The notes: generated by a model not told the origin, from the letters alone. DNA of 64,000 nt from Phaeobacter cretensis (GCF_047372505.1 NZ_JBKBEU010000001.1:2914001-2978000), one strand, 5' to 3'; numbered from the stretch's first letter, positions 1 to 9,305 are shown. Numbers and translations: made by a program.

Positions 1-1376
1 AACAGGATCTTGCGCTCGTTCTTGTCAGTGGCGTTTTCCAACATCTTGCGGAAGGTCAGCATCTCGCCAAAGACAGAGGCGGTCTCCGCCAACGTCAACG
101 GTGTGGAGGAGAGCATTTCGCCTTGATCTGCTGCCAAGACCTGGTGCACCCCGTGGCCAAGTTCGTGTGCCAGTGTCATTACGTCACGCGGTTTGCCAAG
201 ATAGTTCAGCATCACATAGGGGTGTACGTCGGTCACCGTTGGATGCGCAAAAGCGCCCGGTGCTTTGCCGGGTTTTACGGCAGCATCAATCCAGCCCTTA
301 TCAAAGAATGGCTCAGCCAAGTCGCCCATGCGCGGATCGAATGCACTATATGCATCCATCACCGTGCTCCGCGCCTCTTCCCAGTCGACGGTACGCGTGG
401 CCTCCATGGGAAGCGGCGCGTTACGATCCCACACCTGCATCCGGTCCAAGCCGAGCCACTTTCGTTTCAGTTCATAGTAGCGGTGCGATAGCTTAGGGTA
501 GGCAGCGACCACGGCTTCGCGCAGCGCTTCGACGACTTCAGGTTCCACATGGTTGGACAGGTGACGCCCCGTCTGCGGTGTCGGCATGCCGCGCCACCGG
601 TCCACGATTTCTTTCTCTTTAGCTTGGGTGTTGTGAACCCGGGCGAAGATCTTGATGTTCTCGGCGAAGACGCGGGCCAGCTCGCGTGCTGCGGCTTCAC
701 GTTTAGTGCGATCCTGTTCGGTCAACAGGTTCAGCGTTCCCTCGATGTTGAGTTCTACGCCATCTACATCGAAAGTGAGCCCGGCGATGGTTTCGTCAAA
801 AAGGCGCTCCCAGGCATCGCCCACGACGCCGAGATCATGCAGGAATTTCTCCAGCTCATCCGACAGCTGATAGGGTCTCATCGCACGAATGCGGTCAAAA
901 ATCGGCTTGTAGCGTGCTAGATCGGTATTGGTGGCGAAATGAGCGTCCAGTGTCGCGTCTTCGATCCGATTGATCTCCAAGGTAAAAAACACCAGAGGAG
1001 TGGTGAAGACCGTGAGCTTTTCCTGCATGTCGGACATGAACTTGGCGCGATCTGCATCGGTGGTCATTTGATAGTAGCGCAGACCTGCAAAGGACATGAT
1101 TCGACCAGCGATACTGTTGATTTTCTCGTTCCGCAGGACACAGGCGAGCAGACCCTCTGCGTCCAAATCTGCCAGCTTGCCTTCGTAGTCCGTCGCAAAG
1201 CTCACGCACTCGTCTTCCAGCCAAGCCAGATCACGGTTTAGTTCGGCAGCATCTTCTGATGTGTATAGGTCGCTCAGATCCCATTCGGGCAGATTGCCCA
1301 ACCCATCCGGCCCAGCCCCACCTTTGGCATTGGCGTCTCGCATCAGGTCGCGGTCAAGGAAAGGAACTTTGAACAT
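1..1376 (-). CDS. pepF: M3 family oligoendopeptidase F (3' end cut by window edge)
   Basis: A zinc metallopeptidase of the oligoendopeptidase F (M3B) type, expected to cleave short peptides in the cytoplasm. Translating the minus strand from the ATG at 1376 gives 458 codons before the window edge. The family zinc motif HELGH sits at about residues 404-408 (bases 153-167), followed by the usual run of small residues and the second-ligand region (LAETASVFGEM). The start MFKVPFLDRDL and the following NLPEWDLSDLY stretch fit the family N terminus. The family is usually about 600 residues, so some 140 residues lie outside the window. It stands alone, with about 200 bp before the next minus-strand gene. 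Confidence 0.93.
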   Translation of the reverse strand, partial: MFKVPFLDRDLMRDANAKGGAGPDGLGNLPEWDLSDLYTSEDAAELNRDLAWLEDECVSFATDYEGKLADLDAEGLLACVLRNEKINSIAGRIMSFAGLRYYQMTTDADRAKFMSDMQEKLTVFTTPLVFFTLEINRIEDATLDAHFATNTDLARYKPIFDRIRAMRPYQLSDELEKFLHDLGVVGDAWERLFDETIAGLTFDVDGVELNIEGTLNLLTEQDRTKREAAARELARVFAENIKIFARVHNTQAKEKEIVDRWRGMPTPQTGRHLSNHVEPEVVEALREAVVAAYPKLSHRYYELKRKWLGLDRMQVWDRNAPLPMEATRTVDWEEARSTVMDAYSAFDPRMGDLAEPFFDKGWIDAAVKPGKAPGAFAHPTVTDVHPYVMLNYLGKPRDVMTLAHELGHGVHQVLAADQGEMLSSTPLTLAETASVFGEMLTFRKMLENATDKNERKIL

Positions 1377-1575
1377 CAGGATACCTCAGGCTGTAATGTG
1401 TCTATTTCGACATCTAAGCGCGAGGGCAGGGGATCACAAGCAATGGGCTGATAAGCTGGTGCGATATTCTTCGCGAGGTTCCGTTGATCCTTCACGGCTT
1501 TGGCCTGCAAGCCATTGATCTGTAGGGAAAGTCGAGCATGGCTATTCGGCGAAAGAGATCGCGGTAGACTAGGTT

Positions 1576-2538
1576 CTAGCCGGTATATTGGTCGAACAGC
1601 CGGGTCATCTTGTCGAAAATGGCACGCCGTGTTTCAAGTGCCTCCATCATGACCTCGTGCTGGGCATTTTCAACCAGATCCAGCTCTCCACCCGGCCAGC
1701 GGGCCATCCGGTCGTGGATTGCAGCGGTATTTACGATCTGTTCCTGCGTGCCAAGGAAGGTAATGCAGGGGAGGGCGGGAGACGGCATCGCGGTAAGAGC
1801 AGCGCATTCCCGCAGGCTTTCGCCCAGCCATTGAATTGTCGGCCCGCCAAGTGCTAGGTCCGGCTGTGCTGTCAACTGATCCTGCATCAGGCGGTACATG
1901 TCAGCGTCATTGGTCAGGGAGTTCCCTTCGAATGGGCTGGCCTGCACGTAGGGTGCTAAAGTCGTGGTTGGCGTGCGCATCGCACCGATGCCGAACCGGT
2001 CTCCTATCAAGCTGAGTAGTCGCGCCAATGGGCGCAGCGCGCCGGGGATCTGGATGCCCCACATCGGGGCTGAGAATATGCAGGCTTTGACTGGCAGCCC
2101 GCGCATTACGGCGCGCAATGCAATAGCCCCGCCCATGGAATGCCCCAAGATGAACCAGGGTTTTGGCAACTCCAGGCACTCTGCCAAATCTATTGCGGCT
2201 TTGACATCTTTCTGAAAATCGCCAAAGGCGACGACATGGCCTAGACGTCGCTCAGGTAGCATCCGATCCGCCAAACCCTGTCCGCGCCAGTCTACGGTTA
2301 GCGTAGCATAGCCTCGCTTGGCCAGATCTTGGGCGGCAGGGCCGTATTTTTCGATATACTCTGTGCGCCCGGGGAACAGGAGCAATGTGCCTTTGTTGGC
2401 ACCATCCGGGTGCCAATGGCCCACGCGGATCCGCAAGTTGTCACTGGTGGTCACCCAATGGGCCTGACCGCCGTCTGGTCCCTGCGCGATGTCGGCAAAG
2501 AAAGGGGCAGGGGTCAGGTCCATCGGGGGTATGCTCAT
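1576..2538 (-). CDS. alpha/beta hydrolase, lysophospholipase (PldB-like)
   Basis: A 320-residue serine hydrolase of the lysophospholipase/monoacylglycerol lipase type. The nucleophile elbow GHSMGG is at residues 132-137 (Ser134), the oxyanion-side LLLFPGRTEYIEKY at about 52-66, and the candidate catalytic His is in NAQHEVMME near residue 293. In the strand where relatives carry the acidic residue as GxxDxIV, this protein reads GTQEQIV, so Glu may serve as the triad acid. No signal peptide is visible, so it is probably cytoplasmic or membrane-associated. Its ATG shares one base with the stop of the upstream SCP2 gene, indicating co-transcription. The natural substrate cannot be told from sequence. 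Confidence 0.88.
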   Translation of the reverse strand: MSIPPMDLTPAPFFADIAQGPDGGQAHWVTTSDNLRIRVGHWHPDGANKGTLLLFPGRTEYIEKYGPAAQDLAKRGYATLTVDWRGQGLADRMLPERRLGHVVAFGDFQKDVKAAIDLAECLELPKPWFILGHSMGGAIALRAVMRGLPVKACIFSAPMWGIQIPGALRPLARLLSLIGDRFGIGAMRTPTTTLAPYVQASPFEGNSLTNDADMYRLMQDQLTAQPDLALGGPTIQWLGESLRECAALTAMPSPALPCITFLGTQEQIVNTAAIHDRMARWPGGELDLVENAQHEVMMEALETRRAIFDKMTRLFDQYTG

Positions 2539-2825
2539 CAGGCCATTGCCGATGCCAACTGCATCGCGATGCCCATGTCACCGTCGATCGTTAGCTTGCC
2601 ACTCATAAAGGCGGCGGTCGGGTTCAACTCGCCCTCGATGATCGACTGAAAGGTTTCTGCATCCGCGGTCATGGTTACATCGGCGTCTTCATCCGCAACG
2701 CGTGCGCCACTTTGGTCCAGCATGATGCTGCCCATGCCTGTGATGTCGAATTTCGCGGAGCCATCAAAGCCGCCGTCCATCTTTGCGTTCAGCGTTTCTG
2801 CCGCTTGAGTTAGCGTTTCGCTCAT
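2538..2825 (-). CDS. SCP2 sterol-binding domain protein
   Basis: A 95-residue stand-alone SCP2 (sterol carrier protein 2) domain, a small lipid- or fatty-acyl-binding fold. Typical features are the KMDGGFDGSAKFDITGMGSIMLDQSG strand pairs and the segment ADEDADVTMTADAETFQSIIEGELNPTAAFMSGKLTIDGDMGIAMQLASAM. Length is normal for a single-domain member. It lies first in a two-gene minus-strand operon with the alpha/beta hydrolase, whose start codon overlaps this stop by one base. A role in lipid handling for that hydrolase is an inference from this overlap. Confidence 0.88.
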   Translation of the reverse strand: MSETLTQAAETLNAKMDGGFDGSAKFDITGMGSIMLDQSGARVADEDADVTMTADAETFQSIIEGELNPTAAFMSGKLTIDGDMGIAMQLASAMA

Positions 2826-2922
2826 TTTCAGTCCTCATTTTGATCTGCAGCCAGCAATTTTATGTGAGGGAAGGCCCTCAGGCTCTGGAAAACGCAGGCT
2901 GCGCGGTTACACTTAACCCATC

Positions 2923-3492
2923 ATGGTTGTAAAATTCTCCAAGCTCAAAGCTATCGTGGCGGCAACGTCTTTGACAGTCCTGTTTTCCGTGCCTTTGCAG
3001 GTTTACGCCCAAGAAACGTTGGATGAGGCAGGACTACTGGCCGCACTCTCTGACTCTGACCCGAATGAGGCCATCCGTCTGGACAGGTCGCTGCAAGCTT
3101 TGTGGAGCAGTAGCGGGTCACCGGCGATGGATCTATTGCTGAAGCGGGGCAAGGATGCGCTGGACCGGGGTGAAACCCAAATGGCCATCGAACATCTGAC
3201 TGCATTGACCGATCACGCGCCGAAATTCGCAATGGGCTGGTATGAACGTGCGAGGGCCTATTTTAACGCGGGCCTATATGGGCCCGCTGTGGCGGATCTG
3301 GAGCGAACGCTGATGCTGAACCCCAATGACTACAACGCGATCTTTGCGCTGGGGGCGATGTTTGAACAGTTCAATGATCCCAAAAACGCCTATGACGCCT
3401 ATCAAAAGGCGCAGGCTATACATCCTCACCACGAGGCGATAACCAACGCGTTAGATCGACTGATGACTGCGGTCGAGGGCAGAGAGCTTTAG
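2923..3492 (+). CDS. periplasmic TPR-repeat protein
   Basis: A 189-residue protein with an N-terminal Sec-type signal peptide (basic start, hydrophobic core, AYA-Q-like cleavage site near residue 29). It has two to three tetratricopeptide repeats from about residue 65 onward, seen as the A-x3-Y-x3-L and P-x4-A-x2-N-like patterns in LTDHAPKFAMGWYERARAYF and LMLNPNDYNAIFALGAMFE. TPRs mediate protein-protein contacts, so this is probably an exported scaffold. It is divergent from the SCP2 gene and sits 41 bp before the helicase gene. No partner can be named. Confidence 0.82.
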   Translation: MVVKFSKLKAIVAATSLTVLFSVPLQVYAQETLDEAGLLAALSDSDPNEAIRLDRSLQALWSSSGSPAMDLLLKRGKDALDRGETQMAIEHLTALTDHAPKFAMGWYERARAYFNAGLYGPAVADLERTLMLNPNDYNAIFALGAMFEQFNDPKNAYDAYQKAQAIHPHHEAITNALDRLMTAVEGREL

Positions 3493-3533
3493 AGCTGACA
3501 ATTGGGTCCCGTTCGGGCGTTGAGGGCGAATTC

Positions 3534-6527
3534 ATGACAGGCACGCAAAGTTCCGGGGGATCCCGGGTCGTGGCGGTTTTGGGGCCGACGAATACAGGTA
3601 AGACTCACTATGCGATTGAACGGATGCTGGGACATCGCACTGGCGTGATGGGATTTCCGCTGCGTCTGCTCGCACGGGAAGTCTATGACAAGGTGGTGGC
3701 CGTCCGTGGTCCATCGGTCGTGGCGCTGGTCACCGGCGAGGAACGCATTGTGCCGCAGCGTGCGCAGTATTGGATCTGCACAGTGGAGGCGATGCCCGAG
3801 GGCATGGGCTGCGACTTTCTCGCGGTGGATGAGATCCAACTCTGTGCCGACCCCGAACGCGGCCATGTCTTTACCGACCGCTTGCTGCGTGCTCGTGGTA
3901 CCCAAGAGACGCTGTTTCTGGGAGCGGATACGATGCGCGGGCCGATCGCGGAGCTGGTGCCGGGTGTGCAGTTCGTACGCCGCGAGCGCCTGTCGGATCT
4001 GGTCTATGCGGGTTCCAAGAAACTGAGCAGGATGCCAGCGCGCACTGCGATTGTCGGTTTCTCTATAGATAATGTCTATGCCATCGCCGAGCTGTTGCGC
4101 CGCCAAAAGGGGGGCGCAGCCGTGGTTATGGGGGCACTCAGCCCTCGGACGCGCAACGCTCAGGTCGAATTGTATCAAAACGGCGAGGTCGACTACCTCG
4201 TGGCTACCGACGCCATTGGCATGGGGCTGAACCTTGATATTGATCATGTCGCCTTTTCGTCACTGAGCAAATTTGATGGTCGCCGTATGCGACAATTGGC
4301 CCCCAACGAGCTGGCGCAGATCGCCGGGCGGGCAGGGCGCGGTATGAGCCACGGCAGTTTTGGTGTAACTGGAGATGCCCCGCCGTTGGACGATGGTGTC
4401 GCACAGGCGATCATGGATCATCGGTTTACTCCGTTGAAAAAGCTCAACTGGCGGTCTGCTGCGCTGCAATTCGGCACCGTTGAGGCATTGATCCGGTCTC
4501 TCGAATCAGCCCCACAGGATCAAAATTTGGTTCGTGCGCGCGAAGCCGATGACCTGATGGCTTTGAAATCCTTGTCACAGCTGGATGAAATCGTTGCACG
4601 CACGACCAATGCACCTTCTGTGCGATTGTTGTGGGATATCTGCCGCGTGCCCGACTTTCGTGGGATCTCGCAGTCGGAACACTCTGGGCTTTTGGGCGTT
4701 TTATTCCAATATTTGCATGGTTCGGGCGTCGTACCGGACGATTGGCTCGCGCGGCAAGTCAAGCGTATCGATCGGGTCGATGGTGACATTGACGCATTGT
4801 CGAAACGCTTGGCGTTTATACGAACGTGGACTTATGTCGCGCAAAGGAACGGCTGGGTTCGTGATGAAAGTCATTGGCGCGGCGAGACGCGCGCTGTAGA
4901 AGACAGGTTGTCGGACGCCTTGCACGAACGTCTGACTCAGCGATTTGTGGACCGGCGCACATCCGTGCTTTTGCGCCGGCTCAAACAGAAGGAGGCCCTT
5001 TTGGCCGAAGTGAACGATAAGGGTGAAGTGACCGTCGAAGGTGAATTCGTTGGTCGTCTTGAAGGGTTCCGGTTCTCACCGGACAAGAGCGCCCAAGGCG
5101 CTGAAGCTAAGGCGTTGAAGTCCGCCTCTCTTCAAGCTCTCGCACCGCATTTCCATCTCCGGGCTGACCGTTTTTACAACGCACCCGATACCGAAATTGA
5201 TTTTACCGATCAGGGCGGCCTGATGTGGGGTGAATATGCTGTTGGCAAATTGATGGCCGGCGCAGACCCTCTGAATCCTCGTATTGAGGTATTCGTTGAC
5301 GATGCTGCCGGTGCAGATGTAGCTCAGAAAGTTGAACGCCGGCTGCAGCATTTCATCTCTCGCAAGATCAATGCACTCTTCGAACCGCTGCTGAACCTGC
5401 AACGTGATGAAGAACTCAGCGGGCTTGCCCGTGGTTTTGCGTTCCGCATGGTTGAGGGCCTTGGCCTGTTGCCGCGCGGAGCTGTCGCGCAAGAGGTCAA
5501 AGATCTGGACCAAGATGCTCGCGGCGCGCTGCGCAAGCATGGCATCCGGTTCGGTCAGTTTACTATTTTTATGCCCTTGTTGCTGAAACCGGCTCCGACC
5601 CGGCTGCGGTTGGTACTTTGGGCATTGTCACAAGGCTTGGGTGAATTCCCCGATGCGCCTCCTGCCGGGCTTGTGACGGTTCCGGCCATCAAGGATGCAC
5701 CGCAGGGATACGATACCATGTGCGGGTATCGCAACGCAGGCGACCGCATGATTCGTATCGACATGTTGGAACGTCTTGCAGATATGTTGCGCGCGGAAGA
5801 CAGCCGTAGCGGCTTTGAAGCCAAGGCAGATATGCTGTCGATCACCGGCATGACGCTGGAACAGTTCGCGGACCTTATGCAGGGCCTCGGTTATCAGGCT
5901 GACAAGGGCGAGCGGGTGAAGGCCAAGGCGGTTGACGCTGTGGTGGCCGAATCCAATACTCCGGATACGGACAGTTCTGCTAAGGATGCTGCGGCACAGC
6001 AGGACGAAAACATGCCTTCTGCCGCACCGGATGAGGCTGAGACGGTTGAGGCGGCTGCCGTAGAACCAGCTACACTTGCCGACGTATCGACACCTGACGA
6101 TGCATCGGCTGCACCTGTCGCGGAACCAGATGCGGAAGTTGCGGCACCCGAAGTGACCGAAGTCGAAGCGTCGACTGGCGAATCTGCCGATGCCAAGACC
6201 GAAGAGCCTGAGACTGAAATCTTCTATACCTTTACTTGGGGACGTGCGCGCAAAGCTGGCGGCAATCGAAATGCCGGTCGACGTGGTCAGGACGCGGGAG
6301 TAGACGGCGAGCGCGCTGGCGGGAAACGTGGTGGCGATGCCCCACGCGGCAAAGGCAAACCTCGTGGTGGTAATAAACCTGGTCGCGATGGAAGACCTGC
6401 AAAGAAAGGCGGCCGTCAGGATCAAGGCAGCAAAACTTACTCGGCGCGTCCGCCGAAGAAGGAAAAGCAGATCGATCCTGACAACCCATTTGCAGCAGCG
6501 CTGATGGGGCTAAAACAGCCCGATTGA
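3534..6527 (+). CDS. Suv3-like superfamily 2 RNA helicase with long C-terminal tail
   Basis: A 997-residue helicase resembling mitochondrial SUV3 and its alphaproteobacterial relatives, which unwind RNA with 3'-to-5' polarity. Seen directly: Walker A GPTNTGKT (residues 17-24), Walker B DEIQ (99-102), motif V-like VATDAIGMGLNLDID (223-237) and motif VI QIAGRAGRG (262-270). The middle part matches the Suv3-type helical region. From about residue 800 the protein turns into a low-complexity tail: first Ala/Glu/Pro/Val-rich and acidic (about 800-900), then Gly/Arg/Lys-rich and basic (about 905-980). The basic end may bind RNA. It lies directly upstream of the S4 RNA-binding gene, supporting an RNA-metabolism role. 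A degradosome function is inference. Confidence 0.9.
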   Translation: MTGTQSSGGSRVVAVLGPTNTGKTHYAIERMLGHRTGVMGFPLRLLAREVYDKVVAVRGPSVVALVTGEERIVPQRAQYWICTVEAMPEGMGCDFLAVDEIQLCADPERGHVFTDRLLRARGTQETLFLGADTMRGPIAELVPGVQFVRRERLSDLVYAGSKKLSRMPARTAIVGFSIDNVYAIAELLRRQKGGAAVVMGALSPRTRNAQVELYQNGEVDYLVATDAIGMGLNLDIDHVAFSSLSKFDGRRMRQLAPNELAQIAGRAGRGMSHGSFGVTGDAPPLDDGVAQAIMDHRFTPLKKLNWRSAALQFGTVEALIRSLESAPQDQNLVRAREADDLMALKSLSQLDEIVARTTNAPSVRLLWDICRVPDFRGISQSEHSGLLGVLFQYLHGSGVVPDDWLARQVKRIDRVDGDIDALSKRLAFIRTWTYVAQRNGWVRDESHWRGETRAVEDRLSDALHERLTQRFVDRRTSVLLRRLKQKEALLAEVNDKGEVTVEGEFVGRLEGFRFSPDKSAQGAEAKALKSASLQALAPHFHLRADRFYNAPDTEIDFTDQGGLMWGEYAVGKLMAGADPLNPRIEVFVDDAAGADVAQKVERRLQHFISRKINALFEPLLNLQRDEELSGLARGFAFRMVEGLGLLPRGAVAQEVKDLDQDARGALRKHGIRFGQFTIFMPLLLKPAPTRLRLVLWALSQGLGEFPDAPPAGLVTVPAIKDAPQGYDTMCGYRNAGDRMIRIDMLERLADMLRAEDSRSGFEAKADMLSITGMTLEQFADLMQGLGYQADKGERVKAKAVDAVVAESNTPDTDSSAKDAAAQQDENMPSAAPDEAETVEAAAVEPATLADVSTPDDASAAPVAEPDAEVAAPEVTEVEASTGESADAKTEEPETEIFYTFTWGRARKAGGNRNAGRRGQDAGVDGERAGGKRGGDAPRGKGKPRGGNKPGRDGRPAKKGGRQDQGSKTYSARPPKKEKQIDPDNPFAAALMGLKQPD

Positions 6528-6533
6528 TCGATC

Positions 6534-6911
6534 TTGGTGACGCCGGTGAGCGAGAAGATCAGAATTGACAAATGGTTGTGGCAGGCGCGCTTCTTTAAGA
6601 CGCGTAGCCTGTCCGCCAAAATGGTAAGCGGTGATCATCTTCGACTCAACGGGAACAAGATCGCGAAACCGGCCCAGAACGTCTCTCCCGGGGACGTTCT
6701 GACCTTCCCTCAGGGGCGCATTATCCGCACTTTGCGGATCGAGGCCCTTGGGACACGTCGCGGACCTGCCCCAGAGGCTCAGGCGCTGTACTTTGATTTG
6801 ACTGAAAAGCAGGATCCCGTGCCGCGTAACCCGCGCTATGAGGGAAAAGGTCGTCCGGATAAGAAAGAGCGTAGAGCGCTTGATCTTAGTCGCCGGGATG
6901 GTGCGTTTTGA
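6534..6911 (+). CDS. S4-domain RNA-binding protein (HslR-like)
   Basis: A small protein of up to 125 residues with an N-terminal S4 RNA-binding domain (RIDKWLWQARFFKTRSLSAKMV, then GDHLRLNGNKIAKPAQNVSPGDVLTF). It ends in a basic tail rich in Arg and Lys. HslR/Hsp15 relatives bind stalled 50S-tRNA complexes. The start is uncertain: no ATG precedes the domain, and TTG at 6534, GTG at 6537 or GTG at 6546 are all possible in frame, with no strong ribosome binding site to decide. It follows the helicase stop by at most 18 bp and is very likely co-transcribed with it. Confidence 0.87.
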   Translation: MVTPVSEKIRIDKWLWQARFFKTRSLSAKMVSGDHLRLNGNKIAKPAQNVSPGDVLTFPQGRIIRTLRIEALGTRRGPAPEAQALYFDLTEKQDPVPRNPRYEGKGRPDKKERRALDLSRRDGAF

Positions 6912-6974
6912 CATCTTGAAGCCGGCGGCGCGGTGAATTAGCTAGATGCCAAACAGCTACGGGACTCGGCCATC

Positions 6975-7313
6975 ATGACTTATGTCGTTACGGACAACTG
7001 CATTGCCTGCAAATACACCGACTGCGTCGAAGTCTGCCCGGTCGATTGCTTCTATGAAGGCGAGAACACGCTCGTAATCCATCCAGACGAATGCATCGAT
7101 TGCGGTGTCTGCGAACCCGAGTGCCCGGCAGATGCAATTCGTCCGGATACTGAGCCGGATATGGATAAGTGGGTTGAGTTCAACCGGAAGTACTCCGAAA
7201 TGTGGCCTGTCATTGTTTCGAAGAAAGACCCGCTTCCGGACGCTGAAGAGCGTGACGGGGAAGAGGGTAAGCTGGACAAGTACTTCTCCGAGGCCCCAGG
7301 CGAAGGCGGCTGA
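6975..7313 (+). CDS. fdxA: 7Fe ferredoxin FdxA
   Basis: A 112-residue seven-iron ferredoxin carrying one 3Fe-4S and one 4Fe-4S cluster for low-potential electron transfer. Cysteines lie at 9, 12, 17, 21, 25, 40, 43, 46 and 50. By comparison with Azotobacter ferredoxin I, Cys9/17/50 would hold the 3Fe-4S cluster and Cys21/40/43/46 the 4Fe-4S cluster. The C-terminal extension with KWVEFNRKYSEMWPVI is typical of the family. It sits 63 bp after the S4 gene and may be in the same transcript. The redox partner is not indicated. Confidence 0.96.
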   Translation: MTYVVTDNCIACKYTDCVEVCPVDCFYEGENTLVIHPDECIDCGVCEPECPADAIRPDTEPDMDKWVEFNRKYSEMWPVIVSKKDPLPDAEERDGEEGKLDKYFSEAPGEGG

Positions 7314-7696
7314 TAAGGGCTTCCCTGTTATCGAGCATTATCGCTGACGCTGGAAAGTAGCCGTGAGAAGCGTTGCGACTCACCCCAGACGTCACTCGGC
7401 TCATCTTGCGATGAGACAAGAAAATAGCTGTTTCGTGATATTTCGTCTCTTTGCAGGGGCTGTCAGCGCTATGATTCACGGCCCGCTGCCTTTTTGTAGG
7501 GCGAAAAATATGATATACTATTTCAGTAAATGACCAATCACGGATGTCCGCCTTGACTGTGCGCCCTGCGTCGCACGGGTCTATTGGCGGTTTTTCTGTC
7601 ACTTCTCTAGGGTCGCGAGTCCTTTGGTCATCGCGTAAATAGACCTGTGGCAGCCCAGCCGATCTTGGTGTCGGCGCATAGCGAGGAAAGACCTGT
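7314..7696 (+). other. 383-bp noncoding region upstream of carD
   Basis: No supportable gene lies between fdxA and carD. The only promoter-like element I see is an AT-rich patch with a TATACT hexamer at 7514-7519 and a weak TTTTTG 17 bp upstream (7491-7496). The stretch presumably holds the carD promoter and a long leader. The ribosome binding site GAGGAAAG for carD is at about 7681-7688. Base assignment of the promoter is tentative. Confidence 0.4.
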
Positions 7697-8209
7697 ATGA
7701 CTAAATCGAAGAAGCCCGAATTCCGCCCTGACGACTATGTTGTGTACCCCGCCCATGGCGTTGGCCAGATCATTTCGATCGAGGAGCAGGAAGTGGCCGG
7801 CTTCACGCTGGAACTGTTTGTGATCACCTTTGAAAAGGACAAGATGACGCTGCGGGTGCCGACAAACAAAGCGACTGAAATTGGTATGCGTTCGCTCAGC
7901 TCCCCAGATGTTATCGCAAAGGCGATGACCACTCTTAAAGGTAAGGCTAAAGTTAAGCGCGCCATGTGGTCGCGTCGTGCCCAGGAATATGAGCAGAAGA
8001 TCAACTCCGGCGATTTGATCTCTATCGCTGAAGTAGTGCGTGATTTGCACCGCACGGATGACCAGCGCGAGCAGAGCTATTCTGAGCGTCAGCTGTATGA
8101 AGCAGCGCTGGAGCGTTTGACGCGCGAAGTCGCGGCCGTATCTGGTGGTGATGAAATCTCCGCTGCTAAGCAAGTGGATGAGGTTCTGACCTCTCGCGCC
8201 GCGGCCTAA
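7697..8209 (+). CDS. carD: CarD family RNA polymerase-binding transcriptional regulator
   Basis: A 170-residue CarD/CdnL family protein. The N-terminal Tudor-like RNA-polymerase interaction domain is seen as the family pattern DDYVVYPAHGVGQIISIEEQEVAG at about residues 12-35, followed by FVITFEKDKMTLRVPTNKATEIGMRSLS. A helical C-terminal DNA-contacting domain follows (RRAQEYEQKINSGDLISIAEVVRDLHR). Family members bind the polymerase beta subunit and stabilise open promoter complexes. The gene is monocistronic, with a long upstream region. Confidence 0.95.
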   Translation: MTKSKKPEFRPDDYVVYPAHGVGQIISIEEQEVAGFTLELFVITFEKDKMTLRVPTNKATEIGMRSLSSPDVIAKAMTTLKGKAKVKRAMWSRRAQEYEQKINSGDLISIAEVVRDLHRTDDQREQSYSERQLYEAALERLTREVAAVSGGDEISAAKQVDEVLTSRAAA

Positions 8210-8446
8210 ACGCGGGCTGAGAAGCGCTGAGAGTGCTCCGAAGGCATATTTACAAAAAGCAAATAGGGGCTGCGCTGTAGAGCGTGGCCTTTATTATTTT
8301 TGACCACATTCGGGCTCGGTCGGGATTGGAATTTCCACCCGCGGGCGTCACACCCGTGGCTGTCGCATGATCAATGATCGAGGAAATACGACTGATCAGC
8401 GTCGGCCTCACAGATCTTTTACAGGCGAGAAGAACATGGGCGCGGT

Positions 8447-9205
8447 TCAGCTCAGCGATGCTGAGAGAACCAACAGCCCGGCGAGTTCGCTCAGTTGTTG
8501 AGTTGCCCCCAGTACATCGCCTGTTTGACCACCAATCTTGACACGCGCGACTGCGGTGGTGCTTCCGGTCGCGGCAAGCATTGCTAATAGCACACCCCAA
8601 ATAGGCCAACCGAGCATCAGCGAGGAGGCAATAGCCGCGAGCACAATACCAAGTCCGCAATTGAGCAGGGGCGGCCTGCCAACAGATGCGGAGAGGCCCG
8701 AACCACGGGCATTCGGTAGTGCCAGCATCACTATGGGCATCATTGCCCGGCTGAGCATAGCCAGTGGGAGCAATGCCCATGGACCTGCTGCCGCCAGTAT
8801 GCTGGCATAGGCCATCCAGCGCAAACCTATGCTAAGGATCAAGGAAAGCACACCGTAGGTGCCAATATGGCTATCCTTCATGATCTCTAACCGTCGCGCG
8901 GGTTCAAAGCCGCCCCAAAACCCATCTGCTGTATCTGCTAGGCCGTCTTCGTGCATTGCGCCGGTTAATACGGTCTGACACGCTAGTGCGATCCCAGCGG
9001 CCAACTTGGGATCTAGCCCAAGCGACAATCCTGCCTGGGCCAGAATACATGCCGGTACCGCAACCGCGACACCGGCAAAGGGGAAGGCCCAAACCGCGTG
9101 CGCATGTCGCTCAAACCGACGTTTTTGCAGGCGTGGCATCGGCAATCGTGTCAACAAGATCAACACAAGCAGAAAATCTATGCCAGATATGTCGTTTTTT
9201 CGCAT
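8447..9205 (-). CDS. cobS: adenosylcobinamide-GDP ribazoletransferase
   Basis: A 252-residue integral membrane enzyme. It joins adenosylcobinamide-GDP to alpha-ribazole(-phosphate), the last assembly step of cobalamin synthesis. The family signature HEDGLADTADGFWGG is at about residues 85-99, followed by RLEIMKDSHIGTYG, which includes the residues thought to bind Mg and phosphate. Several hydrophobic membrane segments follow. It is divergent from cobT, which makes the activated lower base, so the two face each other across a 100-bp intergenic region. Confidence 0.95.
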   Translation of the reverse strand: MRKNDISGIDFLLVLILLTRLPMPRLQKRRFERHAHAVWAFPFAGVAVAVPACILAQAGLSLGLDPKLAAGIALACQTVLTGAMHEDGLADTADGFWGGFEPARRLEIMKDSHIGTYGVLSLILSIGLRWMAYASILAAAGPWALLPLAMLSRAMMPIVMLALPNARGSGLSASVGRPPLLNCGLGIVLAAIASSLMLGWPIWGVLLAMLAATGSTTAVARVKIGGQTGDVLGATQQLSELAGLLVLSASLS

Positions 9206-9305
9206 TTACGGACCTCACGGAGGGCTTGCGGTGTCAAGGTGAACCGGTACATACGGATGATCCGCTTTACCTGCGACGACCCCTTCGATGCAATGAGGCT
9301 TTGCA

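Noticed and set aside
3489..4247. 252-codon minus-strand reading opposite the helicase start
   Set aside because: It is antisense to Walker A and Walker B coding sequence and has no recognisable domain.
8210..8446. Gene or structured RNA between carD and cobS
   Set aside because: Short inverted elements are present, but they form no consistent long structure. The minus-strand reading from 8780 is antisense-frame noise across cobS.
9206..9305. Cobalamin riboswitch between cobS and cobT
   Set aside because: The region is only 100 bp and has no B12-box-like GCCACTG motif.
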